Below, piece after piece: positions 17,529 through 25,459 of a stretch of DNA of 64,000 nucleotides (positions are counted from its first letter, which is position 1; each line of letters starts with the position of its first letter). The DNA lies in NCBI RefSeq assembly GCF_000092905.1, contig NC_014098.1:1-64000 (forward strand), written 5' to 3'. This stretch comes from Kyrpidia tusciae DSM 2912 (GTDB lineage Bacteria; Bacillota; Bacilli; Kyrpidiales; Kyrpidiaceae). The notes below the pieces were generated by a model. That model was not told where the DNA came from. It made no database searches and worked only from the letters and a program-made list of their open reading frames with translations. The translations under genes and the position numbers were made by a program.

Positions 17529-18413
17529 ATGGTGGAAGTGGGAACGTCCCGCGTGAAACGCGGTATGGCGGAGATGCAAAAGGGCGGCGTCATCATGGAC
17601 GTGGTGAACGCTGAACAGGCGAAGATCGCCGAGGAAGCGGGCGCGGTTGCCGTCATGGCACTGGAGCGGGTTCCGGCGGATATTCGAGCAGCCGGTGGCG
17701 TGGCCCGCATGGCCGACCCGACGGTGATCGAGGAAGTGATGAACGCCGTTTCCATTCCTGTCATGGCGAAAGCTCGGATTGGGCATTACGTCGAGGCAAA
17801 AGTTCTGGAAGCACTCGGCGTGGATTATATCGATGAGAGCGAAGTGCTTACGCCGGCGGATGATAAATATCACATTAACAAAAAGGAGTTCACCGTCCCT
17901 TTTGTTTGCGGCGCCAGGGATCTGGGGGAAGCCTTGCGGAGGATCGCTGAAGGGGCGTCGATGATGCGAACCAAAGGGGAGGCGGGGACAGGGAACATCG
18001 TGGAAGCCGTCAAACACATGCGGACAATGATGGGCCAGATTCGCAAGGTCCAGAATATGTCCGAGGATGAACTCGTGGCCGAGGCGAAGAATCTCGGTTG
18101 TCCCTACGAACTTCTCCTCGAAGTGAAGCGGCTCGGGCGGTTGCCCGTGGTCAATTTTGCGGCTGGCGGCGTGGCGACTCCGGCCGACGCTGCGCTGATG
18201 ATGCATCTTGGGGCGGATGGCGTGTTTGTGGGATCAGGTATTTTTAAATCGGAAAACCCTGCAAAGTTTGCCCGGGCTATCGTGGAAGCCACCACTCATT
18301 ACACGGATTACAAGTTGATCGCCGAACTGTCGAAGGGCCTCGGGGCTCCGATGAAAGGCATTGAATTGTCCACCCTTGCAGAGACCGAGCGCTTGGCCGT
18401 GCGGGGTTGGTAA
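17529..18413 (+). CDS. pdxS: Pyridoxal 5'-phosphate synthase, synthase subunit PdxS
   Basis: Makes PLP from ribose 5-phosphate, glyceraldehyde 3-phosphate and ammonia in the deoxyxylulose-independent pathway. It has 294 residues forming a TIM barrel. The catalytic lysine lies in [13 protein letters not shown] near residue 81, with a second in the [13 protein letters not shown] region, and the phosphate-binding [14 protein letters not shown] is intact. ATG 17529 follows ATAGGAGG. It is immediately followed by its glutaminase partner pdxT. Confidence 0.98.
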   Translation: MVEVGTSRVKRGMAEMQKGGVIMDVVNAEQAKIAEEAGAVAVMALERVPADIRAAGGVARMADPTVIEEVMNAVSIPVMAKARIGHYVEAKVLEALGVDYIDESEVLTPADDKYHINKKEFTVPFVCGARDLGEALRRIAEGASMMRTKGEAGTGNIVEAVKHMRTMMGQIRKVQNMSEDELVAEAKNLGCPYELLLEVKRLGRLPVVNFAAGGVATPADAALMMHLGADGVFVGSGIFKSENPAKFARAIVEATTHYTDYKLIAELSKGLGAPMKGIELSTLAETERLAVRGW

Positions 18414-18415
18414 CC

Positions 18416-19021
18416 GTGAAGATCGGCGTTCTCGGGCTTCAAGGAGATGTGCATGAACACCTGGAAAGGCTGCGGGACGTGGGCGTCGACCCGGTGATTG
18501 TCAAAAAGCCGCAGGACCTCGCTGGGCTTAGGGGATTGATCTTACCGGGGGGCGAGAGCACGACGATCGGGAAACTAATGAGGAAATATGAGTTGCTCGA
18601 GCCCATCCGGGCCATGGGCCAGAGTGGCATTCCACTATACGGAACGTGCGCAGGGATGATCCTGTTGGCTCGGGAGATCGAGGGTGGCGAAGAACCGCAT
18701 CTCGCCCTGATGAATATTCGCGTGGCTCGGAATTCCTTTGGACGTCAAAAAGATAGTTTTGAGACAGATCTTTTCATTGAAGGCTTTGCGGGGCCGCCGT
18801 TTCGCGCCGTGTTTATCCGTGCGCCGCACGTGACCTCCGTGGGGGAGGATGTGGAGGTGCTGGCAATGTTCGACGGCCGGGTGGTGGCCGTGCGACAGGG
18901 CACTTTGCTGGCCACTTCTTTTCACCCAGAGCTCACCGAAGATCCTCGCGTCCACGAGTATTTCGCGGAGATGTGCAGAAACGCGGAGGTGCCGGTGGGC
19001 GGTACAGATTCTCGACTTTAA
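18416..19021 (+). CDS. pdxT: Pyridoxal 5'-phosphate synthase, glutaminase subunit PdxT
   Basis: Class I glutaminase that supplies ammonia to PdxS, 201 residues. The nucleophile cysteine lies in YGTCAGMILLA near residue 78, and the His/Glu pair in SFHPELTED near residue 169. GTG 18416 gives the canonical start MKIGVLGLQGDVHEH, two bases after the pdxS stop; an in-frame TTG at 18407 overlapping pdxS is an alternative. The two genes are translationally adjacent, as in the stable PdxST complex. Confidence 0.97.
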   Translation: MKIGVLGLQGDVHEHLERLRDVGVDPVIVKKPQDLAGLRGLILPGGESTTIGKLMRKYELLEPIRAMGQSGIPLYGTCAGMILLAREIEGGEEPHLALMNIRVARNSFGRQKDSFETDLFIEGFAGPPFRAVFIRAPHVTSVGEDVEVLAMFDGRVVAVRQGTLLATSFHPELTEDPRVHEYFAEMCRNAEVPVGGTDSRL

Positions 19022-19047
19022 TCAGCGGCGCTTTGCGCCGCAAACGT

Positions 19048-19135
19048 GGACAGGTGGCCGAGAGGTTGAAGGCGGCAGTCTTGAAAACTGCAGAGGGGAG
19101 ACCCTCCGTGGGTTCGAATCCCACCCTGTCCGCCA
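19048..19135 (+). tRNA. tRNA-Ser (anticodon UGA)
   Basis: Class II tRNA with a long variable arm, acceptor GGACAGG/CCTGTCC, anticodon loop CTTGAAA and T-loop GGTTCGAATCC. The CCA end is encoded. It lies 26 bases after pdxT; a perfect GCGGCGC-TTT-GCGCCGC hairpin at 19025-19041 separates them and lacks a T-run, so read-through and processing from the pdxT transcript is plausible. Confidence 0.95.
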
Positions 19136-19151
19136 AAAAACTCTCAGGAGG

Positions 19152-19187
19152 GCGGATTTCAGGTTTCCATGGAATCCGCTGTTTTTA
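19152..19187 (+). terminator. Terminator after tRNA-Ser
   Basis: GCGGATT...AATCCGC stem (19152-19179) followed by GTTTTTATT. The following 240 bases to 19426 hold no gene that could be supported, only a 42-codon frame at 19247. Confidence 0.7.
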
Positions 19188-19426
19188 TTGCTTGCGGGTG
19201 ATTCCTGCCGTGTTTTGCCCCTCGTGGGAACGTGGAGACTGTGGTATGATTAAGGGGCTGCTCAGGCGGGAGACCGGTCTGAGATGGTTATTCGATGTGG
19301 ACCACGAGGAGGCTGTTCGTTCCCTTCGGATCTGTCATAGGCGTGGGGATGTTTTCCGTGGTTGTGTGGCATGACGGTCCCTCCTTCCCGTGAGATCAAA
19401 GTTAAAATGGCACCTGGAAGGTCTCG

Positions 19427-20062
19427 TTATGCGTTAGGCGTGTTTTGCGTGTTTTCTTGATCTCCGGGTTCTTGGCGGGCATGACGAGTCTGCTGTCGCC
19501 TCCAGATGAACAGGCCGAGCCCGACGATTACCACCGGCGCGACGATGTACCAGTAACGTGCGGTCCAGGCCGCGACGGGGTGGAATAACGTTGTGAGGGT
19601 GCGTCCCAGGACAAGAAAAGTCACGGCCCATAGGATGGACCCAATGACGGTGTAAACGGTAAAATCAAACCAAGAAATGCGTCCGATCCCCGCGAGGTAA
19701 GGGATCACCTGTCGCACCCCGGCGATATATCGGCCGAAGATCAACATGAGGACTTTATACCGATTCAGCCAGTGTTCTCCCTTGACCATGTGTTCGGGCT
19801 TGATGCCGACCCAACGACCGTATTTTACAAGGACATGGCGCCCTAAGTAGCGGCCAATGGCGTAGGCGATGGCCGAGCCGATCACTGAGCCCGCGGCCAC
19901 CGCCGCGAGGGAAGGGATGAGGTCAAGTTTTTTAGCCGCGATCAGCGTGCCGGCGAGGGTTATGATGGTCTCACTGGGAGTCGGCAAGATCGGGTCCAGA
20001 ACCATGAGCAGGAATAGACCCCAGTAACCGTAGGCCATTAATGAAGAGATCAATGCATCCAT
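19427..20062 (-). CDS. DedA-family membrane protein
   Basis: Integral membrane protein of 211 residues in the DedA (SNARE-associated) family. Landmarks are PILPTPSETIITLAG near residue 25, GSVIGSAIAYAIGRYLG near residue 58 and FGRYIAGVRQVIPYLAGIGR near residue 110, where the charged Arg residues match those needed in DedA transporters. A basic tail ends the protein. Family members move polyprenyl-phosphate lipids or help membrane homeostasis; the substrate here is not known. It is divergent from a second DedA gene 165 bases away. Confidence 0.88.
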   Translation of the reverse strand: MDALISSLMAYGYWGLFLLMVLDPILPTPSETIITLAGTLIAAKKLDLIPSLAAVAAGSVIGSAIAYAIGRYLGRHVLVKYGRWVGIKPEHMVKGEHWLNRYKVLMLIFGRYIAGVRQVIPYLAGIGRISWFDFTVYTVIGSILWAVTFLVLGRTLTTLFHPVAAWTARYWYIVAPVVIVGLGLFIWRRQQTRHARQEPGDQENTQNTPNA

Positions 20063-20227
20063 CCGGGCACCGCCTTTGCGAGGGTTGTCCCGCGTTTAAC
20101 TGCGTTCTTTGCACGTCCGGCGTACACATCCTCTCAGATTTCGGATGAAAATGCAACTATCCGAGCGGAGGTAGTGCCGTTGGGTGTCCAATCGCTGCAG
20201 GGATCACGTATTCGTGAGGTGTAACGA

Positions 20228-20839
20228 TTGTCCAGTTTGCTGGCTGCCATATCCGATTTCACGATTCAACTTGTCCAGTCCTATGGTTACCTGGGAATTT
20301 TTATTGGCATGACCCTGGAGAGCGCTTGTATTCCGCTGCCCAGTGAGGTGATCATGCCCTTTGCGGGGTACATGGTTGGGCGGGGATTCCTCAATCTCGG
20401 CTGGGTGATTCTCGCCGGTACAGCCGGGAATGTGGTTGGCTCTTTAATTGCTTATTACGTCGGCATCAGGGGCGGTCGAGCTTTTCTCGAACGGTACGGG
20501 CGGTACATTTGGATCCACCATCGGCACTTGGACCAAGCAGACCACTGGTTTGCCCGCCGGGGCGAAGTGACTGTTTTTGTCGGGCGCCTGCTTCCCGCCA
20601 TCCGGACTTTTATCTCCCTGCCGGCAGGAATTGCCAGGATGCCCGTGGGGCGCTTTATTCTGTACAGCGCCGTAGGATCCCTCCCTTGGGTATGGGTGTT
20701 GGCTTTGGTAGGGGTGAAGCTTGGGCAGCATTGGGAGTCGATCCAGCATTACACGCACCCGCTCACCCTGGCAGTCGGAGTGGCGGTGCTGGCAGCCATC
20801 GTCATTTTTGTGGTGCGGGCAAAACGAAAACAACGATGA
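20228..20839 (+). CDS. DedA-family membrane protein, coupled to PAP2 phosphatase
   Basis: DedA-family protein of 203 residues starting at TTG 20228. It has ACIPLPSEVIMPFAGYM near residue 37, GNVVGSLIAYYVG near residue 70 and VGRLLPAIRTFISLPAGIAR near residue 120, all family hallmarks. It shares only part of its sequence with the divergent DedA neighbour, so the two look like diverged paralogues. Its stop overlaps the start of a PAP2 phosphatase (ATGA), indicating coupled translation. Undecaprenyl-phosphate transport is a reasonable but unproven role. Confidence 0.88.
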   Translation: MSSLLAAISDFTIQLVQSYGYLGIFIGMTLESACIPLPSEVIMPFAGYMVGRGFLNLGWVILAGTAGNVVGSLIAYYVGIRGGRAFLERYGRYIWIHHRHLDQADHWFARRGEVTVFVGRLLPAIRTFISLPAGIARMPVGRFILYSAVGSLPWVWVLALVGVKLGQHWESIQHYTHPLTLAVGVAVLAAIVIFVVRAKRKQR

Positions 20840-21462
20840 CAAAGCGCGATAGGGCGAGCAGGGCGATTCAAATCGTTGGACTGGTGGCTTTCGCCGGTTT
20901 GGCGGTGGCCGTGCAGAGCGGGTGGACCAAGGGTTTCGACTGGGGCGTACTGATTTGGTTACGGAGTCACGCCTCGCCCACGTTGACTTGGGTGATGAAA
21001 ATCATCACCGATCTTGGTTCCTGGGTGGTCGTCGTGCCTGTTTCGGTTCTCGTTGCATTATGGCTGTACAGCGATAGGGAACGCCGGGGTGATTTTCCGT
21101 TCTTTGTTCTTGCAGTGGCGGGAGCCAGTTTGTTAAACGGGCTGCTCAAATGGGTCTTTCAGCGCCCCAGGCCGGGATTCGGTCTGGCCGATGCGGCGGG
21201 GTACAGTTTTCCCAGCGGTCATTCGATGGAAGCTTTCTCATTTTATGGGTCAGTGGCGATACTCCTTTGGGCATACGCGCGCTCTTGGCGGGCCAAAGTG
21301 ATCGTTGCCGGCAGTGCAGCGGTCTTGGTGGCCGCTGTGGGTTTCAGTCGGATATACCTCGGGGTCCATTATCCAAGCGACGTGATCGGTGGTTTCATTG
21401 CGAGTACCATCTGGTTGAGCCTATGTGCCCAGTATGCCCGGGGGCGCCGGGCGGCGAAATGA
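20836..21462 (+). CDS. PAP2-superfamily membrane phosphatase
   Basis: Phosphatidic acid phosphatase type 2 protein of 208 residues with about six membrane segments. The three catalytic blocks are present: KWVFQRPRP near residue 103, PSGHS near residue 126 and SRIYLGVHYPSDVIGG near residue 175. ATG 20836 overlaps the stop of the upstream dedA. Relatives act on undecaprenyl diphosphate (BcrC type) or phosphatidylglycerol phosphate; the sequence alone does not decide which. The frame is open further upstream, but those codons lie inside dedA and are not family sequence. Confidence 0.9.
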   Translation: MTKRDRASRAIQIVGLVAFAGLAVAVQSGWTKGFDWGVLIWLRSHASPTLTWVMKIITDLGSWVVVVPVSVLVALWLYSDRERRGDFPFFVLAVAGASLLNGLLKWVFQRPRPGFGLADAAGYSFPSGHSMEAFSFYGSVAILLWAYARSWRAKVIVAGSAAVLVAAVGFSRIYLGVHYPSDVIGGFIASTIWLSLCAQYARGRRAAK

Positions 21463-21512
21463 AAGGATTGATTTGAGCAGTCCGGGCGAAAGGGAGTAAT
21501 GGGGGGCGGATT

Positions 21513-21758
21513 GTGAAACTTCTTATCGCATTGATCGTGTTTGCCGGTTGCCTCACGGTACAACGATTGGCGCTGCACCGCCGGGCCTTTGGAAGGTCGT
21601 TGTTTATCACCGCTATGGGTTTTTTGACATCGGTGATTGTAGGGATCTCTCCTTATCCCCCGGCAAAATATGTCTCACAGGGGCTTTTCTGGGCCACTTG
21701 GGTCTTTATTGGGTTTATGACGGTGGTCTCAATCCTGCGTCTGCGCCATCGGCATTGA
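21513..21758 (+). CDS. Small membrane protein, unknown function
   Basis: An 81-residue protein starting at GTG 21513 with two or three hydrophobic stretches (residues 2-17, 29-46 and 52-76) and basic linkers HRRAFGRS and RLRHRH. It lies 50 bases after the PAP2 gene on the same strand. GGGAG lies about 15 bases before the start, so the ribosome site is only fair. No family was recognised. Confidence 0.5.
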   Translation: MKLLIALIVFAGCLTVQRLALHRRAFGRSLFITAMGFLTSVIVGISPYPPAKYVSQGLFWATWVFIGFMTVVSILRLRHRH

Positions 21759-21886
21759 GGGTGGATCCTGGCGTGCCCAGGTCGGTGTGTGCCCGGATTT
21801 GCGGACCTGCCTAAACGGGAAATCCCCGGGTGCCCTTGGGTAACCCTTGGGTAAGGTGCTGTAGCGGATGGCGAGGCGCAGATTCC

Positions 21887-21916
21887 TTGAGAAAGGTGCT
21901 CTTGGCGTGATATAAT
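21887..21916 (+). promoter_or_regulatory. Predicted promoter of the tRNA-Ser/tRNA-Arg pair
   Basis: TTGAGA at 21887-21892, 18-bp spacer and TATAAT at 21911-21916 with TGA upstream as an extended -10. Confidence 0.7.
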
Positions 21917-21932
21917 GATTGACGGCTAATGT

Positions 21933-22024
21933 GGAGAGATGGCCGAGCTGGTCGAAGGCGCTCCCCTGCTAAGGGAGTATACCCCAAAAGGGTATCGAGG
22001 GTTCGAATCCCTCTCTCTCCGCCA
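21933..22024 (+). tRNA. tRNA-Ser (anticodon GCU)
   Basis: Class II tRNA of 92 bases, acceptor GGAGAGA/TCTCTCC, anticodon loop CTGCTAA, long variable arm and GGTTCGAATCC T-loop, with encoded CCA. A hairpin (CTGCGGC 22032-22038 / GCCGCAG 22047-22053) separates it from the next tRNA. Confidence 0.95.
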
Positions 22025-22064
22025 TGCGCGACTGCGGCCCTTCGAAGCCGCAGCCGAGGTTCAT

Positions 22065-22143
22065 GCGCCCGTAGCTCAGGTGGATAGAGCGGTGGTTTCC
22101 TAAACCGCGTCTTGCGGGGGTTCGAGTCCCTCCGGGCGCACCA
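22065..22143 (+). tRNA. tRNA-Arg (anticodon CCU), likely integration site
   Basis: Acceptor GCGCCCG/CGGGCGC, anticodon loop TTCCTAA, T-loop GGTTCGAGTCC and encoded CCA. A tyrosine recombinase begins 154 bases downstream in the same direction, the classical layout for an element integrated at a tRNA 3' end. A direct repeat of the tRNA 3' end was not found by eye further downstream. The hairpin AAATCCCTTG/CAAGGGTTT follows at about 22150-22173. Confidence 0.93.
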
Positions 22144-22297
22144 ACACACGAAATCCCTTGTTCCACAAGGGTTTGAAGCCTCTCGGGAGTGCCCACTGAG
22201 GCACCCCAGATACCCCCCTCTTAACCTGCAAAACCGTTTCTCCTCAACTCAGCGGCAGCGGCATCCTGTTTCATCAAAAGGAGGTCGCTATTTTATT

Positions 22298-23209
22298 ATG
22301 CTCGCCTGGCATGATGCACTGGAGGAATTCTTGCTGACCAAGCAAGCCGAGGGGAGGGCTGTCCGCACACTCAAGGACTATCGCAAGCACGTCTCCGCGT
22401 TCTTCCGGGAGCACGAGGACGCATGGCCGGACCACCATGCCTTGAAACGGGCGGTGGTCGCACATTTTGCCGATCTCCGGGAGCTCTCCGCCACCCATTA
22501 CAACCTCCGACGGGAGTACCTCAAGGCCTTCTTCTCCTGGTGTATCCGGGAGGAATACTTGCCGAAGAATCCAGCGGACAACATCCCCAAACGAAAGAAT
22601 GACGGCACTCCGCGCAATCTCGATCATGACACCCTGAAACGCCTTTTGGCTCTTCCTCGAAAAGACACATACGCCGGGGTCAGGGACTATGCCCTGATGC
22701 TGTTTCAGCTTGACACCGGCACTCGCCCAGGGGAGGCGCTTCAGTTGCTTCCCGATCATTTCAACCTTGCGGCGTTAGAAGTCATCATACCGAGCGGCAC
22801 CGCCAAAACCAGGGCGGCCAGGACGGTGGTCGTATCCCCGCAGACGGCCAAGGCCATCCGGCGGCTCCTGTCCGTGCGTCCTGCCGACTGGACCGATGAT
22901 GTCCCAGTATTCGCCAGCGCTTCGGGACGCCGCTTCACGGTCCACGGTTGGGATCAGCGCCTGGCCAAGTACGGGGAGCGCCTCGGCGTCCGCCTGACCG
23001 CCTACATGCTCCGGCATAGCTCTGCGATCCTTTTCCTGCGCGGCGGTGGGCACGTCTTCGCCCTCCAGCGCCAACTGGGGCATACCTCTCTCGTCATGAC
23101 CAAGCGATACGTCCACCTGGCTGACTCCGATCTACACCAGCAACACGCCGTCGCTTCTCCCGTCGCCAACCTCCTGCCCCAACGTACCCGGGCAAGGAAG
23201 GTGAAGTGA
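22298..23209 (+). CDS. Tyrosine recombinase/integrase
   Basis: Site-specific recombinase of the XerC/D-phage integrase family, 303 residues. The N-terminal SAM-like core-binding domain covers about residues 1-85. The catalytic set is visible: Arg in TGTRPGEALQL near residue 145, Lys in SGTAKTRAARTV near 170, HxxR-like RHSS near 236, LGHTS near 261 and the tyrosine in KRYVHL near 270. ATG 22298 follows AAAAGGAGG at 22277-22285; upstream in-frame codons run through the tRNA and were rejected. Beginning beside tRNA-Arg, it is probably the integrase of the following island. Confidence 0.93.
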   Translation: MLAWHDALEEFLLTKQAEGRAVRTLKDYRKHVSAFFREHEDAWPDHHALKRAVVAHFADLRELSATHYNLRREYLKAFFSWCIREEYLPKNPADNIPKRKNDGTPRNLDHDTLKRLLALPRKDTYAGVRDYALMLFQLDTGTRPGEALQLLPDHFNLAALEVIIPSGTAKTRAARTVVVSPQTAKAIRRLLSVRPADWTDDVPVFASASGRRFTVHGWDQRLAKYGERLGVRLTAYMLRHSSAILFLRGGGHVFALQRQLGHTSLVMTKRYVHLADSDLHQQHAVASPVANLLPQRTRARKVK

Positions 23210-23210
23210 G

Positions 23211-23381
23211 ATGAAGGTGAAACATCTCTACGAGGTCAAGTCTCCAAACGGTTCGTGGTACCCTTTTTGGGCCTATGACAGCCGGGACGCCAAAAGGCAG
23301 TATTGCAAGATGCGCGGCCTGCGCCCTGGCGACCATTGGACCGGCATGAGCATGCTTCGGGCAAGGAAGGTGAAGCGATGA
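23211..23381 (+). CDS. Small island protein, unknown function (56 residues)
   Basis: ATG 23211 lies one base after the integrase stop codon. The 56-residue product begins MKVKHLYEVKSPNG, is rich in Trp, Tyr and basic residues, and ends MLRARKVKR. AAGGAAGGTGAAG before the start is a good ribosome site. The stop TGA at 23379-23381 overlaps the next start (ATGA). No family was recognised; phage or ICE accessory proteins are often of this kind. Confidence 0.6.
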   Translation: MKVKHLYEVKSPNGSWYPFWAYDSRDAKRQYCKMRGLRPGDHWTGMSMLRARKVKR

Positions 23382-23617
23382 GCATGTTCACCCTCACAGA
23401 CCGGAGCGGAGGAACGTACACCGTGACTGAGTTCCCGGACATCACCGCACTGTCACCGGCGGAAGCCATCGCGTGGTTCGTCAGGCAGGTCAAGCACGTG
23501 TCCCGGCTGTCCCCGTTCGATCAGACCAAGGAACGGCGGGTCATGGAGCTCCGGCAGTGGAAGGATGCGGTCCTCGTCTCGTGGTTGGAAGACGTTCACC
23601 GGCGGCGGGCGTGGTGA
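23378..23617 (+). CDS. Small island protein, unknown function (79 residues)
   Basis: Starts at ATG 23378, overlapping the preceding stop, with product MSMFTLTDRSGGTYTVTEF and a C-terminal helical stretch rich in Trp and charged residues (LVSWLEDVHRRRAW). The ribosome-site stretch CGGGCAAGGAAGGTGAAG is an exact 18-base copy of the one before the previous gene. It is translationally coupled to its neighbour. No family was recognised. Confidence 0.6.
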   Translation: MSMFTLTDRSGGTYTVTEFPDITALSPAEAIAWFVRQVKHVSRLSPFDQTKERRVMELRQWKDAVLVSWLEDVHRRRAW

Positions 23618-23640
23618 ATTAAGAGGGGAGGGCAAAGCGG

Positions 23641-24006
23641 ATGATCGCATACCAGACAAACGGCCGTTGGTTGGTCCGTGTGGAGGGCGGCCGCCGTAAC
23701 AGGGACACCGTGCCGGGGGAGACGCTTGAAGTCCCGGAGAAGCCTCGGCCGGTCGCCTGTTGGCGGGACGAGCATGAGGATTCGTGTGGACATGGAACGT
23801 CGTGGTTCACCCAGTTCCGGGCGGGGGACGTGACGTTCTGCATCGAATCCTTCGTTTGGCACCCCGCCCCGGGCTATTCGTGGTCCGAATCATGGGAGTC
23901 GTTCTCCGACATGGAGCCGCCGCAGATGGGGGAAGCATGGGCGTGGACGGGGGACGGTTGGGAGGCCACCCGGCACTCGATGAGCGCAGAGGGGGTCTTA
24001 CAATGA
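23641..24006 (+). CDS. Small island protein, unknown function (121 residues)
   Basis: ATG 23641 follows GAGGGGAGGGC. The 121-residue product starts MIAYQTNGRWLVRVEGG, is notably rich in Trp (about ten) and acidic residues, and contains CWRDEHEDSCGHG, a Cys/His cluster that might bind metal. No transmembrane segment. Its stop overlaps the next start (ATGA). No family was recognised. Confidence 0.6.
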   Translation: MIAYQTNGRWLVRVEGGRRNRDTVPGETLEVPEKPRPVACWRDEHEDSCGHGTSWFTQFRAGDVTFCIESFVWHPAPGYSWSESWESFSDMEPPQMGEAWAWTGDGWEATRHSMSAEGVLQ

Positions 24007-24269
24007 GATACGCCATCTATGAACGCCGGTTCGGAGGGCGTCCCATCATCGTGGGCCTTGATCCGCTCCCGGGCATCGCCCTGGCCGACGATCTCAACTC
24101 GGCATGGAGCTACGAGACGGCCACGCCGGTGCTCATATTTGTCAGCCCGGATTGTCAGGGACACTTTCCCCTACTGATGACGCGCCTCCCACGGCATCTC
24201 CCACGGATACGTCCCACCCGTGGCCCGTGGAGCCGTTTTCCGCCTGCCAAATGGATGGCGGGGGTGTAA
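24003..24269 (+). CDS. Small island protein, unknown function (88 residues)
   Basis: Starts at ATG 24003 inside the previous stop. The product begins MRYAIYERRFGGRP and contains DPLPGIALADDLNSAW, with an arginine- and proline-rich C-terminal third (HLPRIRPTRGPWSRFPP). That tail could be a frame-shifted end rather than native sequence. It closes the run of four coupled genes after the integrase. No family was recognised. Confidence 0.5.
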   Translation: MRYAIYERRFGGRPIIVGLDPLPGIALADDLNSAWSYETATPVLIFVSPDCQGHFPLLMTRLPRHLPRIRPTRGPWSRFPPAKWMAGV

Positions 24270-24381
24270 TCGATCAAAATCGTCTCTCCTCTTGCCAATT
24301 TTTCCTAAGTTTTGTATATATGAGGGTGCACAGGTAACCTTAATCCCGCATGAACGGGAATGGATACCAGAAGGTGATTCG

Positions 24382-24609
24382 ATGAATAGGACGCTGCTTA
24401 TCATGATTGTCGTTGTCGTGTTTCTCCTCGTGTCATTTGGAATGAGTTATGCCATGGAGATCTTTTTTCGCGGAAAACCGAAAACCCGAGAGGAACGCAA
24501 ACGCGTATTCATCGGGGCGTTCATTTGGTGGATATTCCCGCTTGATGTTGTTGGCACCAAACTGGCGAAACTCCTCCATTCCCTTCGTTGGAGTTCTGTA
24601 AAAAGTTAG
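24382..24609 (+). CDS. Small single-span membrane protein, unknown function
   Basis: A 75-residue product from ATG 24382 with a strongly hydrophobic first 25 residues, then a basic stretch FRGKPKTREERKR and a second weakly hydrophobic segment. GAAGGTG precedes the start. Local sequence is AT-richer than the preceding island genes. Its end overlaps the convergent PIN-domain gene by four bases. No family was recognised. Confidence 0.5.
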   Translation: MNRTLLIMIVVVVFLLVSFGMSYAMEIFFRGKPKTREERKRVFIGAFIWWIFPLDVVGTKLAKLLHSLRWSSVKS

Positions 24610-25076
24610 CATTCATATCCAATGCGTTTGAAAAAATCTGGAGCCGTTATGTACTCAACCCCCTCCCAAACATGTTTGCCTTCGTCATTTTGAGGGGGAA
24701 ATTCCCGCACATTGGCTGAAACGATGTAATCCGCATCTGCGAATTTTGCAGTGGACGAAATAGGCAAATCATTTTCGTCAGCCAATTTAGGCCATGCAGG
24801 ATACCATGGTGGTTTTGGATCGACGCAGTCAAAAACAGAAGCAAGAAAAGACATCATGTCGTTATACCGTTTTGAAAGCTGCGTCCGCTCTCTTAGGCCA
24901 CCCTTATTTCGAATCCAATTCCACGTCAAAGCACGATTAAGTTCAGCGATAATCCACGGCGACCATATTGGACGATACAATCCCTCATAGGCAGCGGTAA
25001 CAAGGTGCTCTCGATTCGAGTTTGAGACCAACACTGAAGCATCAACAACAGCTATAGGTAGAACCGAGCGGGTCAC
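24606..25076 (-). CDS. PIN-domain protein, probable toxin ribonuclease
   Basis: 156-residue PIN-domain protein, as in VapC-like toxins. An N-terminal VVDASVLVSNSN places the first acidic residue near 12, a conserved Glu lies in IIAELNRAL near 45, and DADYIVSANVREF near 120 gives the second acidic cluster. The predicted role is cleavage of RNA, probably tRNA or rRNA. It starts at GTG 25076, overlapping the stop of the HTH gene (GTGA), so the pair is translationally coupled, antitoxin first. Lower GC than core genes suggests transfer. Confidence 0.78.
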   Translation of the reverse strand: MTRSVLPIAVVDASVLVSNSNREHLVTAAYEGLYRPIWSPWIIAELNRALTWNWIRNKGGLRERTQLSKRYNDMMSFLASVFDCVDPKPPWYPAWPKLADENDLPISSTAKFADADYIVSANVREFPPQNDEGKHVWEGVEYITAPDFFKRIGYEC

Positions 25077-25435
25077 TTCTCCGTCTCTTTTTTCTCTTCT
25101 TTCCAGGGCAATTGTCCCATTTGACGATCGGACATGGCATCCAAATCTTCCTCAGTCAGGTCAAAATCCAAGTCCGCCATAGCATCTGCGCGCCGTTTCA
25201 AGTTTTGGAACGCTTGGACATTTTTATCTCCAGACCGCAACAAGCGTTGAATCGACTCAACGGAAATCCGCATCCAGCCCGTCTCGCCAAACTTTCGGGC
25301 CTCAAGTTTTCCCTCTGCCACCCAGCGTTTCACCGTATTCACGGAACTGACGCCCAACATTTTCTTCGCTTCTCCAGTGGTCACCCAATTGCCACCCTGT
25401 TTTGTTGTTTGTTCCACTGCTGCCGTTTGTCTCAT
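25073..25435 (-). CDS. HTH-domain protein, probable antitoxin and operon repressor
   Basis: 120-residue protein starting MRQTAAVEQTTKQ, with a helix-turn-helix of the MerR/excisionase type in WVTTGEAKKMLGVSSVNTVK (about residues 16-36). An acidic C-terminal half (LDFDLTEEDLDAMSD) probably binds the toxin. The frame is open to 25504 and beyond, but a full promoter lies inside that extension, so ATG 25435 is the likely start, with GGGAG upstream. It overlaps the PIN gene and likely represses its own operon through the inverted repeat at 25487-25522. Confidence 0.75.
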   Translation of the reverse strand: MRQTAAVEQTTKQGGNWVTTGEAKKMLGVSSVNTVKRWVAEGKLEARKFGETGWMRISVESIQRLLRSGDKNVQAFQNLKRRADAMADLDFDLTEEDLDAMSDRQMGQLPWKEEKKETEK

Positions 25436-25459
25436 CGGTTTATCACGCTCCCTGTCTCC

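Noticed and set aside
17247-18206. A 319-codon minus-strand frame opposite pdxS
   Set aside because: pdxS is unmistakable on the plus strand and the antisense product is His/Pro/Arg-rich noise.
22112-22297. Integrase start upstream inside tRNA-Arg
   Set aside because: The frame is open there but the codons are tRNA and spacer; a strong ribosome site exists only before ATG 22298.
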